Origin: Rubrivivax sp.
GTDB lineage: Bacteria > Pseudomonadota > Gammaproteobacteria > Burkholderiales > Burkholderiaceae_C
Assembly: GCA_020248945.1 (NCBI GenBank)
Contig: JADCGQ010000008.1
Coordinates: forward strand, 90,135-154,134
Reading direction: 5' to 3'
DNA: 64,000 nt
The position numbers and the translations under genes were made by a program. Below are positions 42,538 through 54,067 of this stretch, piece by piece (within the stretch, counting starts at the first letter, position 1; each line of letters begins with the position of its first letter). The notes beneath the pieces were generated by a model. The model was not told the DNA's origin, ran no database searches, and worked only from the letters and a program-made list of their open reading frames with translations.

Positions 42538-43158
42538 TCAGTCCGTTGCACCCCCGAACCAGAGGCGCCACAGCAGTTGCACCTCGGCGCGCAGTGCATC
42601 GAGGCTGATGCCGTCGTTGTGGATCACGGCGTCGGCGAGAGCGCGGCGCTGGGCACGGGGCAACTGCTGGGCGATCACGCTCTGAGCCAGTGCGTCGTTC
42701 CAGCCCGGCCGCTGGGCCACGCGGTGGGCCTGCGTGGCCTCGCTGCAGTCCACCACCAGGATGCGCGCCACGCGGGCCCGCCACGCCGAGCCGGGCGTGA
42801 GCAGTGGCACGTCGAACACCACCGGCCGGCCGCCCGCCTGTGTCGCCTGGCGCAGCGCCTCCGCACCGATCAGCGGGTGCAGCAGGGCTTCGAGCTGCGC
42901 CTTGGCGCCGGCGTCGGCAAAGGCCCGCTCGCGCATGCGGGCGCGGTCGAGTGCGCCGTCGGCGGCCACGAACTCGGGGCCGAAGGCTTGGCGCACGGCC
43001 GGCATGGCGCCACCGCCCGGCGCAGTGAGGCTGCGCGCGATGGCATCGGTGTCGACGAGGTGGGCGCCGAACTCCACCAGCAACGCGGCCACCGTGCTCT
43101 TGCCGCTGCCGATGCCGCCGGTCAGGCCGATCGCGGCATCGGGCGCCAGCCGGCTCAT
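42538..43158 (-). CDS. coaE: dephospho-CoA kinase
   Basis: This 206-residue enzyme phosphorylates dephospho-CoA, the last step of CoA synthesis. Its P-loop is GLTGGIGSGKSTVA near residue 11, followed by the CoA-binding DTDAIARSLTAPGG near 35, then VVFDVPLLTPGSAW near 117 and VVDCSEATQAHR near 140. The ATG at 43158 lies 10 bp after pilD. Confidence 0.95.
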   Translation of the reverse strand: MSRLAPDAAIGLTGGIGSGKSTVAALLVEFGAHLVDTDAIARSLTAPGGGAMPAVRQAFGPEFVAADGALDRARMRERAFADAGAKAQLEALLHPLIGAEALRQATQAGGRPVVFDVPLLTPGSAWRARVARILVVDCSEATQAHRVAQRPGWNDALAQSVIAQQLPRAQRRALADAVIHNDGISLDALRAEVQLLWRLWFGGATD

Positions 43159-43168
43159 CGTGTGGTGC

Positions 43169-44113
43169 CTACCAGCCGATCCAGCCCAGCACCGTGGGCA
43201 GCCCGGCGAGGATGACGACCACACCGCCGCCGGCCAGGAAGGGCCCGAAGGGCACGAAGCGGCCCTGGCGCAGCGAGCCGCTGGCCTTCATCACCAGGCC
43301 GATCACCGCCCCCAGCACCGAGGCCATCAGGACGATCGGCAGGATCGCCGTCGCCCCCAGCCAGGCGCCGAGCGCGGCGAGCAGCTTGAAGTCACCGTAG
43401 CCCATGCCTTCCTTGCCGGTGGTGAGCTTGAAGAGCCAGAACACCGCCCACAACGAGAGGTAGCCTGCCGCGGCGCCGGCCACCGATTGCATCAGGCTCA
43501 GGCCCGGCAGCCAGCCCAGTGCTGCGGCGACGATGCCGCCCCACAGCAGGGGCAGCGTCAGCACGTCGGGCAGCACGGTGGTGTCCCAGTCGATCAGGCT
43601 CAGCGCCAGCAGCGCGGCCATCGCGGCGCACCACAGCAGCACCAGGGGCTGCGGGCCCATCGTCCAGCCGAGGGCGCCGAACAGCAGCGCCGTGCTCAGC
43701 TCGACCAGGGGGTAGCGCAGCCCGATGGGCGTGCCGCAGGCCGAGCACTTGCCACGCAGGGCCAGCCAGCTGAGCACCGGGATGTTCTCGAACCAGCGGA
43801 TGCGGTGGCCGCAGGCCGGGCAGCGCGAGCCGGGGCGCGCCAGCCCCAGCGGCTTGAGTTCGGCGAGCGACTTTTCGAGCGAGCTCGACGACAGCGTCAG
43901 GCGCTCCGGCATGTCGCTGCCGAAGACCCGCTGGTAGGACTCGGCATCGGCCAACTGGGCGCCGACATCGCCCCACCACTGGCGCTCGAGCATCAGCGGC
44001 AGCCGGTGCACGACCACGTTGAGGAAGCTGCCCACCGCCAGGCCCAGCAGGGCCAGCACCCAGGGCGACAGCAGCAACTCGAGCGGCCAGCCCGCGAAGA
44101 AGCCTTCCAGCAC
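43169..44113 (-). CDS. pilD: type IV prepilin peptidase / N-methyltransferase PilD
   Basis: This 314-residue inner-membrane aspartyl protease cleaves and methylates type IV pilins and type II secretion pseudopilins. A methyltransferase loop with two zinc-binding pairs (CPACGHRI and CSACGTPI) precedes the catalytic aspartates in SLIDWDTTVLPD near residue 175 and MGYGDFKLLAALG near 240. Seven to eight hydrophobic helices are visible. The GTG start at 44113 avoids overlap with pilC; the frame stays open further upstream into pilC without a better start. Confidence 0.94.
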   Translation of the reverse strand: MLEGFFAGWPLELLLSPWVLALLGLAVGSFLNVVVHRLPLMLERQWWGDVGAQLADAESYQRVFGSDMPERLTLSSSSLEKSLAELKPLGLARPGSRCPACGHRIRWFENIPVLSWLALRGKCSACGTPIGLRYPLVELSTALLFGALGWTMGPQPLVLLWCAAMAALLALSLIDWDTTVLPDVLTLPLLWGGIVAAALGWLPGLSLMQSVAGAAAGYLSLWAVFWLFKLTTGKEGMGYGDFKLLAALGAWLGATAILPIVLMASVLGAVIGLVMKASGSLRQGRFVPFGPFLAGGGVVVILAGLPTVLGWIGW

Positions 44114-44135
44114 GGCGAACCCGTCGTGCCGAGCG

Positions 44136-45359
44136 TCAGACCACGGCGCCGAGCTTGAAGATCGGCAGGTACATCGAGACCACGATGCCGCCAATCAGCA
44201 CGCCCAGGATGACGATGATGAAGGGCTCCATCAGGCTGGACAGGCCCTTGACCATCTCGTCGACCTCTTCTTCATAGAACTCGGCGGCCTTGCCGAGCAT
44301 GTGGTCGAGCGAGCCCGACTCCTCGCCGATGGCGGCCATCTGCAGCACCATCGTCGGGAACACACCGGTGGCCGTCATCGAGGTGGTGAGGGCCGAGCCG
44401 GTGGAGACATCGCGCTGGATCTGCTCGGTGGCGATCGCGTAGACCGCGTTGCCCGAAGCGCCGCCGACGGAGTCGAGCGCCTCGACCAGCGGCACGCCGG
44501 CGGCGAACATGGTCGACAGCGTGCGCGTCCAGCGCGCGATGACCGACTTGTTGATGAGATCGCCGAACACCGGGATGCGCAGGAGCAGCCGGTCCATCGT
44601 CACCTGCATCTTCTCGGAGCGCTTCCAGCTCTGGAAGAAGAAGTAGCCCCCGCCCCCGAGGATGATGCCGATGAGCCACCACCAGGCGACGAAGAACTTG
44701 GACATCGCGATCACGGCCTGCGTGGGCGCGGGCAGTTCGCCGCCGAAGCTCTTGAAGACGTCTTCGAAGGCCGGAATCACGAAGATCATGATCACCGTCA
44801 GCACGACGAAGGCGACGACGATGACCGCGATCGGGTACATCAGCGCCGACTTGATCTTCGACTTGATGGCCATCGTCTTTTCTTGGTAGATGGCCAAGCG
44901 GTCGAGCAGCTGCTCCAGGATACCGCCGGCCTCACCGGCTTCAACGAGGTTGCAATACAGCGCGTCGAAGTGCATCGGGTGCTTGCGGAAGGCACTCGAC
45001 AGACTGGTGCCGGTTTCGACGTCGGAGCGGATGTCGTTGAGCAGCTTGGTCATGCGCGGATTGGTCGCGCCACGGGCCACGATGTCGAAGGACTGCAGCA
45101 GGGGCACGCCGGCCTTCATCATGGTGGCGAGCTGGCGCGTGAAGATCGCGATGTCGCGCTGCTTGATCGACTTGCCGCCGCTCGTGCGCCGCTTGCGCAC
45201 CCGCGTCACCATCACACCCTGGCGTCGCAGGCTGGCATTGACGACGGCCTCGCCGCCGGCGCGCATCTCGCCGCGGATGACTTTGCCGTTCTTGTCCTTG
45301 CCTTCCCACTCGAAGATGAGTTCCTTCGGGGACTTCAGTGCTGCTGCTGCTGTGGCCAT
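44136..45359 (-). CDS. pilC: type IV pilus inner-membrane platform protein PilC
   Basis: This 407-residue GspF-family protein forms the platform on which PilB acts. Two homologous F domains are visible, with ARQLATMMKAGVPLLQSFDI-like and RWTRTLSTMFAAGVPLVEAL sequences (residues about 80 and 285). Three hydrophobic segments follow the GspF pattern, the last near the C-terminus (EPFIIVILGVLIGGIVVSMY). It lies between pilB and pilD on the same strand. Confidence 0.95.
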   Translation of the reverse strand: MATAAAALKSPKELIFEWEGKDKNGKVIRGEMRAGGEAVVNASLRRQGVMVTRVRKRRTSGGKSIKQRDIAIFTRQLATMMKAGVPLLQSFDIVARGATNPRMTKLLNDIRSDVETGTSLSSAFRKHPMHFDALYCNLVEAGEAGGILEQLLDRLAIYQEKTMAIKSKIKSALMYPIAVIVVAFVVLTVIMIFVIPAFEDVFKSFGGELPAPTQAVIAMSKFFVAWWWLIGIILGGGGYFFFQSWKRSEKMQVTMDRLLLRIPVFGDLINKSVIARWTRTLSTMFAAGVPLVEALDSVGGASGNAVYAIATEQIQRDVSTGSALTTSMTATGVFPTMVLQMAAIGEESGSLDHMLGKAAEFYEEEVDEMVKGLSSLMEPFIIVILGVLIGGIVVSMYLPIFKLGAVV

Positions 45360-45417
45360 GAACGGATGCGGTGGATGAGGACGATGGGTTCGGCGGGCAG
45401 GACGCTCGGTTGCACGC

Positions 45418-47154
45418 TCACTCGTTGGTGACGGTGATCACTTCCTCGAGCGTGGTCGCGCCCGCACGGACCTTGATCAGGCCCGACTGACGGAGATCGC
45501 GCACGCCTTCGATTTCGGCCTGCTTGGCGATGTCCAGCGCCGTGCCCTGGGTGAGGATGATGCGCTGTATCGCCTCTGTTATCGGCATCACTTGGTAGAT
45601 GCCGACCCGTCCGCGGTAACCATTTGTGCACGAACTGCAGCCCACGGCACGGTACGGCTTCCAGTTGCCGTCGAGGTCTTGCGGCTTGAAACCGGCCTTC
45701 AGCAGGCTCTCGCGCGGGTAGTCCGCCGGCTTCTTGCAGTTCTCGCACAACTTGCGGGCCAGGCGCTGGGCCGTGATCAGCAGCACGCTGGACGCGATGT
45801 TGAACGGCGCCACGCCCATGTTCATCAGGCGGGTCAGCGTCGTCGGGCCGTCGTTGGTGTGCAGCGTGCTCATCACCATGTGGCCGGTCTGCGCGGCCTT
45901 GATGGCGATGTCGGCGGTTTCCAGGTCCCGGATCTCGCCGACCATGATGATGTCTGGATCCTGGCGCAGGAAGCTCTTCAGCGCCGCGGCGAAGGTGAGG
46001 CCGGCCTTGTCGTTGACGTTGACCTGGTTGATGCCGGGCAGGTTGATTTCTGCCGGGTCTTCGACCGTGGCGATGTTCACGCCGGGCTGGTTCAGGATGT
46101 TCAGGCAGGTGTACAGCGACACCGTCTTGCCCGAGCCCGTGGGGCCGGTGACCAGCACCATGCCGTAGGGCCGCTGGATAGCGGTCATCAAGCGGTCTTT
46201 TTCGATCTTCTCGTAGCCCAGGGCCTCGATGCCGAGCTTGGCGCTCGACGGGTCGAGGATACGGATCACGACCTTCTCGCCGAACAGCGTGGGCAGCGTG
46301 CTGACGCGGAAATCGATGGCCTTGTTGCCGAACTTCAGCTTCATCCGGCCGTCCTGCGGGACTCTCTTTTCAGAGATGTCCATCCGGCTGATGACCTTGA
46401 TGCGCGAGGCCAGCTTGTCCTTGATGGCGATCGGCGGCTGGGTGATCTCGCGCAATTCGCCGTCGATGCGGAAGCGCACGCGGTAGTTGTATTCGTAGGG
46501 CTCGAAATGCAGGTCGGACGCGCGCGCGTTGATGGCGTCGATCAGCATCTTCTGCAGGAAGCGCACGACCGGCGCGTCCTCGACGTCGGCGGTGACTTCC
46601 TGGCTTTCGGGCTGGGTTGTGTCTTCTTCGGTGACGTCGAAGTCGAAGTCGCCGCTGGCCAGCGTTTCCAGCGCTTCACTGGCGCTGGTGCTGGCGCTCT
46701 CGAGCTGCCGCGCCAGCTTGTCGTACTCGACGATCACCCACTCGGGTTGCAGCTGCAGCGCGAACTTGATGCGTTCGCTGGCTTCCTGGTCGGTGGGGTC
46801 GGCCGCGCCGATGAAGATGCGGTTGCCCCGCTTGCCCAGCGCGATGAGCTGGTACTGGTTCGCGATCTTCGCGTCGATGATGTTGCGCGGCAGCTTCTGC
46901 AGGTCGACCGCGTTCAGGTCGAGCAGCGGCAGGGCAAGCGCAGTGGACAGCGCCTGCGCGATCTCGTCGGGCTTCACCGCGTTGGCGCCCACCACGGTGG
47001 CCACGAAATTGGCCTTGCGCTCACGGGCGCTCTTCGAGAGCTCTTCGGCCGCCTTGGCCGAGAGCTTGCCGGCGTTCACCAGCACCCGAGCAACGCCGGA
47101 GAGCGTCGTCGAGATCGACGGTTGAGGGGGTTCGACCTGCGTCTCAGCGGCCAT
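45418..47154 (-). CDS. pilB: type IV pilus assembly ATPase PilB
   Basis: This 578-residue cytoplasmic extension motor has an N-terminal MshEN domain (about residues 20-160). The GspE ATPase core contains Walker A TGPTGSGKTVSLY near 338, the Asp box, Walker B PDIIMVGEIRDLETADIAI near 400 and the His box LHTNDGPTTLTRL near 430. The tetracysteine zinc motif is seen as CENCKKP and CSSC near 480-515. The ATG at 47154 is preferred over an in-frame TTG nine bases earlier. Confidence 0.96.
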   Translation of the reverse strand: MAAETQVEPPQPSISTTLSGVARVLVNAGKLSAKAAEELSKSARERKANFVATVVGANAVKPDEIAQALSTALALPLLDLNAVDLQKLPRNIIDAKIANQYQLIALGKRGNRIFIGAADPTDQEASERIKFALQLQPEWVIVEYDKLARQLESASTSASEALETLASGDFDFDVTEEDTTQPESQEVTADVEDAPVVRFLQKMLIDAINARASDLHFEPYEYNYRVRFRIDGELREITQPPIAIKDKLASRIKVISRMDISEKRVPQDGRMKLKFGNKAIDFRVSTLPTLFGEKVVIRILDPSSAKLGIEALGYEKIEKDRLMTAIQRPYGMVLVTGPTGSGKTVSLYTCLNILNQPGVNIATVEDPAEINLPGINQVNVNDKAGLTFAAALKSFLRQDPDIIMVGEIRDLETADIAIKAAQTGHMVMSTLHTNDGPTTLTRLMNMGVAPFNIASSVLLITAQRLARKLCENCKKPADYPRESLLKAGFKPQDLDGNWKPYRAVGCSSCTNGYRGRVGIYQVMPITEAIQRIILTQGTALDIAKQAEIEGVRDLRQSGLIKVRAGATTLEEVITVTNE

Positions 47155-47186
47155 CGGAATCAAGACGGGGTTGGGGTGATTGATCC

Positions 47187-47215
47187 ATCATCGCCGATCC
47201 GCCACGGGGTGTAAA
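47187..47215 (-). promoter_or_regulatory. sigma-70-type promoter of pilB
   Basis: On the minus strand TTTACA (47210-47215, five of six) and GATGAT (47187-47192, four of six) are separated by 17 bp, placing the transcription start about 25 nt before the pilB ATG. A 14-bp palindrome, GCGATGCACATCGC (47250-47263), lies further upstream. Confidence 0.45.
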
Positions 47216-47288
47216 CGCAAGGCTTCCCGCCTGCGACACCTGCAGCCCCGCGATGCACATCGCCACGGGCTGCCGGTTGAAGGATTCC

Positions 47289-47365
47289 TGGTCGGGGTGA
47301 GAGGATTCGAACCTCCGGCCTCTACGTCCCGAACGTAGCGCTCTACCAGGCTAAGCTACACCCCG
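47289..47365 (-). tRNA. tRNA-Pro (anticodon CGG)
   Basis: This 77-nt cloverleaf has acceptor stem CGGGGTG paired with CACCCCG, discriminator A and an encoded CCA. The D arm begins AGCTTAGCCTGGTAG, the anticodon stem-loop is CTACG-TTCGGGA-CGTAG, and the T arm contains GGTTCGAATCC. The anticodon CGG reads proline CCG codons. It lies 15 bp downstream of ispB on the same strand and may share its transcript. Confidence 0.97.
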
Positions 47366-47380
47366 ATCTGGGCCGTGAAT

Positions 47381-48364
47381 TCAGGAAGACCTGTTCACCG
47401 CCCGAACCGACAATTCTAGCAGAGCTTCGCGAGCCCGCGAAGGCGGCAGCAACTCGAGCAGGCGCCGCGCCTCATCGGCCTCGGCCTGCGCCGCCTGCCG
47501 CGTGGCCTCCAGCGCACCCGTGCGACGCACGATGGCGAGGATCTCCTCGAGGCGATCTTCGCCGCCGGACTCGATGGCCTCGCGCACGCTGGCGCGTTCC
47601 TGCGGCGTCGCCCGCTCCATGGCCAGCAGCAGGGGGAGCGTCGGCTTGCCCTCGCGCAGGTCGTCGCCTACGTTCTTGCCGAGTTCGTTGCTGTTGCCTT
47701 CGTAGTCGAGCAGGTCGTCGACGAGCTGGAAGGCCGTGCCCAGGGAGCGGCCATAGCCTGCGGCGGCTTCCTCGACCTCGGGTGACGCGTTCGCCAGCAC
47801 CGCGCCCAGCCGTGCACTGGCTTCGAACAGCTTGGCGGTCTTGAAGCGGATGACCTGCAGGTAATCGTCGACCGCCAGATCGGGGTCGTGCATGTTCATC
47901 AGCTGCAGCACCTCGCCTTCGGCGATCACGTTGGTGGCGTCGGCCAGCACCTGCAGCACGCGCATGCGGTCGACCGACACCATCATCTGGAAGGCGCGCG
48001 AGTAGAGGAAGTCGCCGACCAGCACGCTCGCCGCGTTGCCGAACATGGCATTGGCGGTGGCACGGCCGCGGCGCAGGGCCGACTCGTCGACGACGTCGTC
48101 GTGCAGCAACGTGGCGGTGTGGATGAACTCGACGATGGCCGCGAGCTCGTGGCGCTCCGGCCCCTCGTAGCCCAGTGCCTCGGCGAACAGCAGCACCAGC
48201 CGGGGCCGGATGCGCTTGCCACCAGCGCCGACGATGTACTGCGAGATCTGGTTGACCAGCGCCACCCGCGAGGCCAGCCGCTCGCGGATGACTTCGTCGA
48301 CCCGCCGCATCGCTTCATCGAGCGGATCGGCAGCAGACAGGGCGGTGGCGGTGGCGTTGAGCAC
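47381..48364 (-). CDS. ispB: octaprenyl diphosphate synthase
   Basis: This 327-residue trans-prenyltransferase makes the polyprenyl side chain of ubiquinone. The first aspartate-rich motif is LLHDDVVDES near residue 91 and the second is QLVDDLLDYEG near 217. GGKRIRPRLVLL near 49 and FKTAKLFEASA near 173 are also conserved. The GTG start at 48364 follows a TATAAT box by 23 nt. It is divergent from rplU, the usual arrangement in Burkholderiales. Confidence 0.95.
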   Translation of the reverse strand: MLNATATALSAADPLDEAMRRVDEVIRERLASRVALVNQISQYIVGAGGKRIRPRLVLLFAEALGYEGPERHELAAIVEFIHTATLLHDDVVDESALRRGRATANAMFGNAASVLVGDFLYSRAFQMMVSVDRMRVLQVLADATNVIAEGEVLQLMNMHDPDLAVDDYLQVIRFKTAKLFEASARLGAVLANASPEVEEAAAGYGRSLGTAFQLVDDLLDYEGNSNELGKNVGDDLREGKPTLPLLLAMERATPQERASVREAIESGGEDRLEEILAIVRRTGALEATRQAAQAEADEARRLLELLPPSRAREALLELSVRAVNRSS

Positions 48365-48387
48365 GTAACGGCGCGGCAGCAGCGCTG

Positions 48388-48393
48388 ATTATA
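48388..48393 (-). promoter_or_regulatory. -10 box of ispB
   Basis: A perfect TATAAT on the minus strand lies 23 nt before the GTG start. No convincing -35 hexamer is seen at 16-18 bp, so the promoter may rely on an activator or an extended contact. Confidence 0.55.
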
Positions 48394-48468
48394 GGAAGCC
48401 TGCCTCGGCCGACCGCGAGGCCGATGCAGGTCAGTCCGGGGCGTCAGTGGCGAGGGGGCCTCCCGTGC

Positions 48469-48474
48469 TATATT
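48469..48474 (+). promoter_or_regulatory. -10 box of rplU-rpmA
   Basis: TATATT lies 83 nt before the rplU ATG. The leader that follows contains two short hairpins: CTGCG/CGCAG around 48482-48496, and CCCGC/GCGGG just downstream. A matching -35 box is not obvious. Confidence 0.5.
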
Positions 48475-48557
48475 CAAAGGCTCTGCGCAATTCGCAGGTG
48501 GCCCGCATGGGCTGCTGCGGGCTTGAACGCGCGGAGCATCACTGAAAGGTCCTCCAC

Positions 48558-48869
48558 ATGTACGCGGTCATAAAAACCGGTGGCAAGCAATACAAGGTTG
48601 CTGCCGGCGAAAAGATCAAGGTAGAACAGATAGCTGCGGACGTGGGCCAGGAAATCACCATCGAGCAGGTCCTCGCCGTCGGCGAGGGTGCCGAGCTCAA
48701 GGTGGGAACACCCTGGGTCACGGGTGCCAACGTCACGGCCACGGTCGTGGCCCATGGCAAGCACGACAAGGTGCGCATCTTCAAGATGCGTCGCCGCAAG
48801 CACTATCAGAAGCACGGCGGCCACCGCCAGACCTACACCGAACTGCAGATCGCTGCAGTCAACGGCTAA
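48558..48869 (+). CDS. rplU: 50S ribosomal protein L21
   Basis: This 103-residue large-subunit protein begins [20 protein letters not shown]. It contains the L21 signature [18 protein letters not shown] near residue 75 and ends in [14 protein letters not shown] precedes the ATG. The rpmA gene follows after 12 bp. Confidence 0.98.
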   Translation: MYAVIKTGGKQYKVAAGEKIKVEQIAADVGQEITIEQVLAVGEGAELKVGTPWVTGANVTATVVAHGKHDKVRIFKMRRRKHYQKHGGHRQTYTELQIAAVNG

Positions 48870-48881
48870 GGAGCAAGCACC

Positions 48882-51530
<2,649 letters not shown>

Positions 51531-51545
51531 GCACGGCGGGCACGT

Positions 51546-52130
51546 TCAGCCCGGCGGCTCGCTGCCCTCGTTGGCGGGGTGGCTCGCACCGATGGGCGCT
51601 TCAGCTTCGTGGCGCTGGGCGCGCAGGCCCGAGCGCAGATAACGGTTGTGGTGGTTCACCCGCGGCAGGTAGCGCGCGAGCTCCGTCAGCGCCATCTCGT
51701 AGACGCCGCGCTTGAACTCGATGACCATGTCCAGCGGCACCCAGTAGTCGTTCCAGCGCCAGGCGTCGAACTCCGGGTGGTCGGTGGCGCGCAGGTTCAT
51801 GTCGCTGTCGCGGCCGACCAGGCGCAGCAGGAACCAGATCTGCTTCTGGCCGCGGTAGTGGCCGCGGGCATCCTTGCGGATGAAGTGCTCGGGCACCTCG
51901 TAGCGCAGCCAGTCGCGCGTGCGGCCCATGATCTGCACGTGCTCGGGCCGCAGGCCGACTTCCTCGTGCAGTTCGCGGAGCATGGCCTGCTCCGGTGTTT
52001 CGCCGTGCTTGATGCCGCCCTGCGGAAACTGCCATGAATGGGTGCGGAGCCGCTTGCCCCAGAACACCTCGTTGCGCGAGTTCAGCAGGACGATGCCGAC
52101 GTTGGGCCGAAAGCCTTCCCGGTCGAGCAT
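51546..52130 (-). CDS. rppH: RNA pyrophosphohydrolase RppH (Nudix)
   Basis: This 194-residue Nudix enzyme removes pyrophosphate from mRNA 5' ends and so triggers decay. The start [15 protein letters not shown] and the Nudix box ([20 protein letters not shown], then VGL, residues about 38-60) are canonical, as is WQFPQGG. The C-terminal 30 residues are low-complexity and variable. It is convergent with proB and divergent from proS. Confidence 0.95.
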   Translation of the reverse strand: MLDREGFRPNVGIVLLNSRNEVFWGKRLRTHSWQFPQGGIKHGETPEQAMLRELHEEVGLRPEHVQIMGRTRDWLRYEVPEHFIRKDARGHYRGQKQIWFLLRLVGRDSDMNLRATDHPEFDAWRWNDYWVPLDMVIEFKRGVYEMALTELARYLPRVNHHNRYLRSGLRAQRHEAEAPIGASHPANEGSEPPG

Positions 52131-52282
52131 AATGAACCCCGATTTGTGACTGTTTTCATTATTGCACCGGCGCGGTGCGGGCCCGGAACCCGGGAAACCC
52201 GCAACACCCGTCGCGGCAGGCGGCTTCGGCGCTGAAAGGGTGCTCGCCCGGCAGGTCCGGAGCGGCCCTTCAGAAGAGCCCC

Positions 52283-54034
52283 ATGAAAGCCTCCCAGACC
52301 TTCATCTCCACGCTCAAGGAAGCACCTTCCGACGCCGAGATCGTCAGCCACCAGCTGATGATGCGCGCCGGCTTCATCAAGCGCCTCGGCGCCGGCATCT
52401 ACAGCTACATGCCGATGGGCTTGCGCGTCATCCGCAAGGTCGAGGCCATCATCCGCGAAGAGATGGTACGCGCCGGTGCGGTGGAGCTGCTGATGCCCGT
52501 GGTGCAGCCGGCCGAGCTGTGGATGGAGACCGGCCGCTTCCAGGCCTATGGCCCCGAGCTGCTGCGCGTGAAAGACCGCCACAAGCGCGACTTCGTCATC
52601 CAGCCCACCAGCGAAGAGGTCATCACCGACATCGCCCGGCAAGAGCTGCGCAGCTACAAGCAGCTGCCGCGCAACTTCTTCCACATCCAGACCAAGTTCC
52701 GCGACGAGCGCCGGCCGCGCTTCGGCCTGATGCGCGGCCGCGAGTTCACGATGAAGGACGCCTACTCCTTCGACCGCGACCAGGCCAGCGCGCTGAAGAG
52801 CTACCAGGTCATGTTCGAGGCCTACAAGCGCATCTTCGATCGCTTCGGCCTGCAGTACCGTGCCGTGGCCGCCGACACCGGCGCCATCGGCGGTGATGCC
52901 TCGCACGAGTTCCAGGTCATCGCCGACACCGGCGAGGACGCCATCGTCTACTGCCCCACGAGCGAGTACGCGGCCAACATCGAGCTCGCCGAGGCGCTGC
53001 CGCTGATCGCGCAGCGCGCGGCCGCCGCACAGGCCTGCATGAAGACGCCGACGCCGGGCAAGAGCACCTGCGAAGACGTGGCCGAGCTGCTGCAGCTGCC
53101 GCTGGCGCAGACGGTGAAGTCGCTCGTGCTGGCGACCGACGAGCTCGGTGCCGACGGCGCGATCGTCAAGTCCACCGTGTGGCTGTTGCTGGTGCGCGGC
53201 GACCACAGCCTCAACGAGGTGAAGGCAGGCAAGGTGCCGGGCCTGAAGGACGGTTGGCGCTTTGCCTCCGTGGCCGAGATCGAGGATCACTTCGGTTGCA
53301 AGCCTGGCTACCTGGGCCCGATCGGCTTGCGCAAGCCCGTGAAGATCGTCGCCGACCGCACGGTGGCGAACATGGCCGATTTCGTCTGCGGCGCCAACGA
53401 GCCCGACTTCCACTTCACCGGCGTCAATTGGGGCCGTGACCTGCCCGAGCCCGACCTCGTGGCCGACATCCGCAACGTCGTCGTCGGCGACCCCAGCCCC
53501 GATGGCCAGGGCGTGCTCGCCATCCAGCGCGGCATCGAGGTCGGCCATGTGTTCTACCTGGGCACCAAGAAGTACAGCGCCCCGATGGGCGCCAACTTCC
53601 TCGACGAACACGGCAAGCCGCAGCCCTTCGAGATGGGCTGCTACGGCATCGGCGTGACGCGCATCCTGGGTGCCGCCATCGAGCAGAACCACGATGAGCG
53701 CGGCATGGTCTGGCCGGGCTCCATCGCGCCCTTCGAGTGCGTGATCTGCCCCATCGGCATGGACCGCAGCGCCGATGTGAAGGCTGCGGCCGAGAAGCTG
53801 CACGACGAGCTGGCCGCCGCCGGTATCGACGTCGTGCTCGACGACCGTGGCGAGCGCCCGGGTGCGATGTTCGCCGACTGGGAGCTCATCGGCGTGCCGC
53901 TGCGCGTGGTGATCTCCGACCGCGGCCTGAAGGCCGGCACGCTCGAGGTGCAGGGCCGGCGCGACAGCGCCGCCGCCGCGGTGCCCTTGGCCGATGTGTT
54001 GCCGGCGGCCGTGCAGGCGCTCAAGCGCGGCTGA
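52283..54034 (+). CDS. proS: prolyl-tRNA synthetase (bacterial type)
   Basis: This 583-residue class II synthetase charges tRNA-Pro. Motif 2 is in [18 protein letters not shown] near residue 138, and motif 3 is in [13 protein letters not shown] near 455. The roughly 180-residue insertion between motifs 2 and 3 is the YbaK-like editing domain that removes Ala-tRNA-Pro. The C-terminal anticodon-binding domain begins around [13 protein letters not shown]. The ATG at 52283 matches the family start [19 protein letters not shown]; the longer frame upstream has no conserved sequence. Confidence 0.96.
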   Translation: MKASQTFISTLKEAPSDAEIVSHQLMMRAGFIKRLGAGIYSYMPMGLRVIRKVEAIIREEMVRAGAVELLMPVVQPAELWMETGRFQAYGPELLRVKDRHKRDFVIQPTSEEVITDIARQELRSYKQLPRNFFHIQTKFRDERRPRFGLMRGREFTMKDAYSFDRDQASALKSYQVMFEAYKRIFDRFGLQYRAVAADTGAIGGDASHEFQVIADTGEDAIVYCPTSEYAANIELAEALPLIAQRAAAAQACMKTPTPGKSTCEDVAELLQLPLAQTVKSLVLATDELGADGAIVKSTVWLLLVRGDHSLNEVKAGKVPGLKDGWRFASVAEIEDHFGCKPGYLGPIGLRKPVKIVADRTVANMADFVCGANEPDFHFTGVNWGRDLPEPDLVADIRNVVVGDPSPDGQGVLAIQRGIEVGHVFYLGTKKYSAPMGANFLDEHGKPQPFEMGCYGIGVTRILGAAIEQNHDERGMVWPGSIAPFECVICPIGMDRSADVKAAAEKLHDELAAAGIDVVLDDRGERPGAMFADWELIGVPLRVVISDRGLKAGTLEVQGRRDSAAAAVPLADVLPAAVQALKRG

Positions 54035-54067
54035 CGCGGCTGACCCGGCGTTGATGCGCTGAAGGCC

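Noticed and set aside
44114..44194. Longer pilD starting at 44194
   Set aside because: It would overlap the end of pilC by about 60 bases and add a sequence unlike prepilin peptidases; the GTG at 44113 sits just before the first membrane helix.
52131..52282. T-box or other riboswitch ahead of proS
   Set aside because: No T-box sequence or specifier-loop structure is visible, and T-box control of synthetases is not expected in this group.
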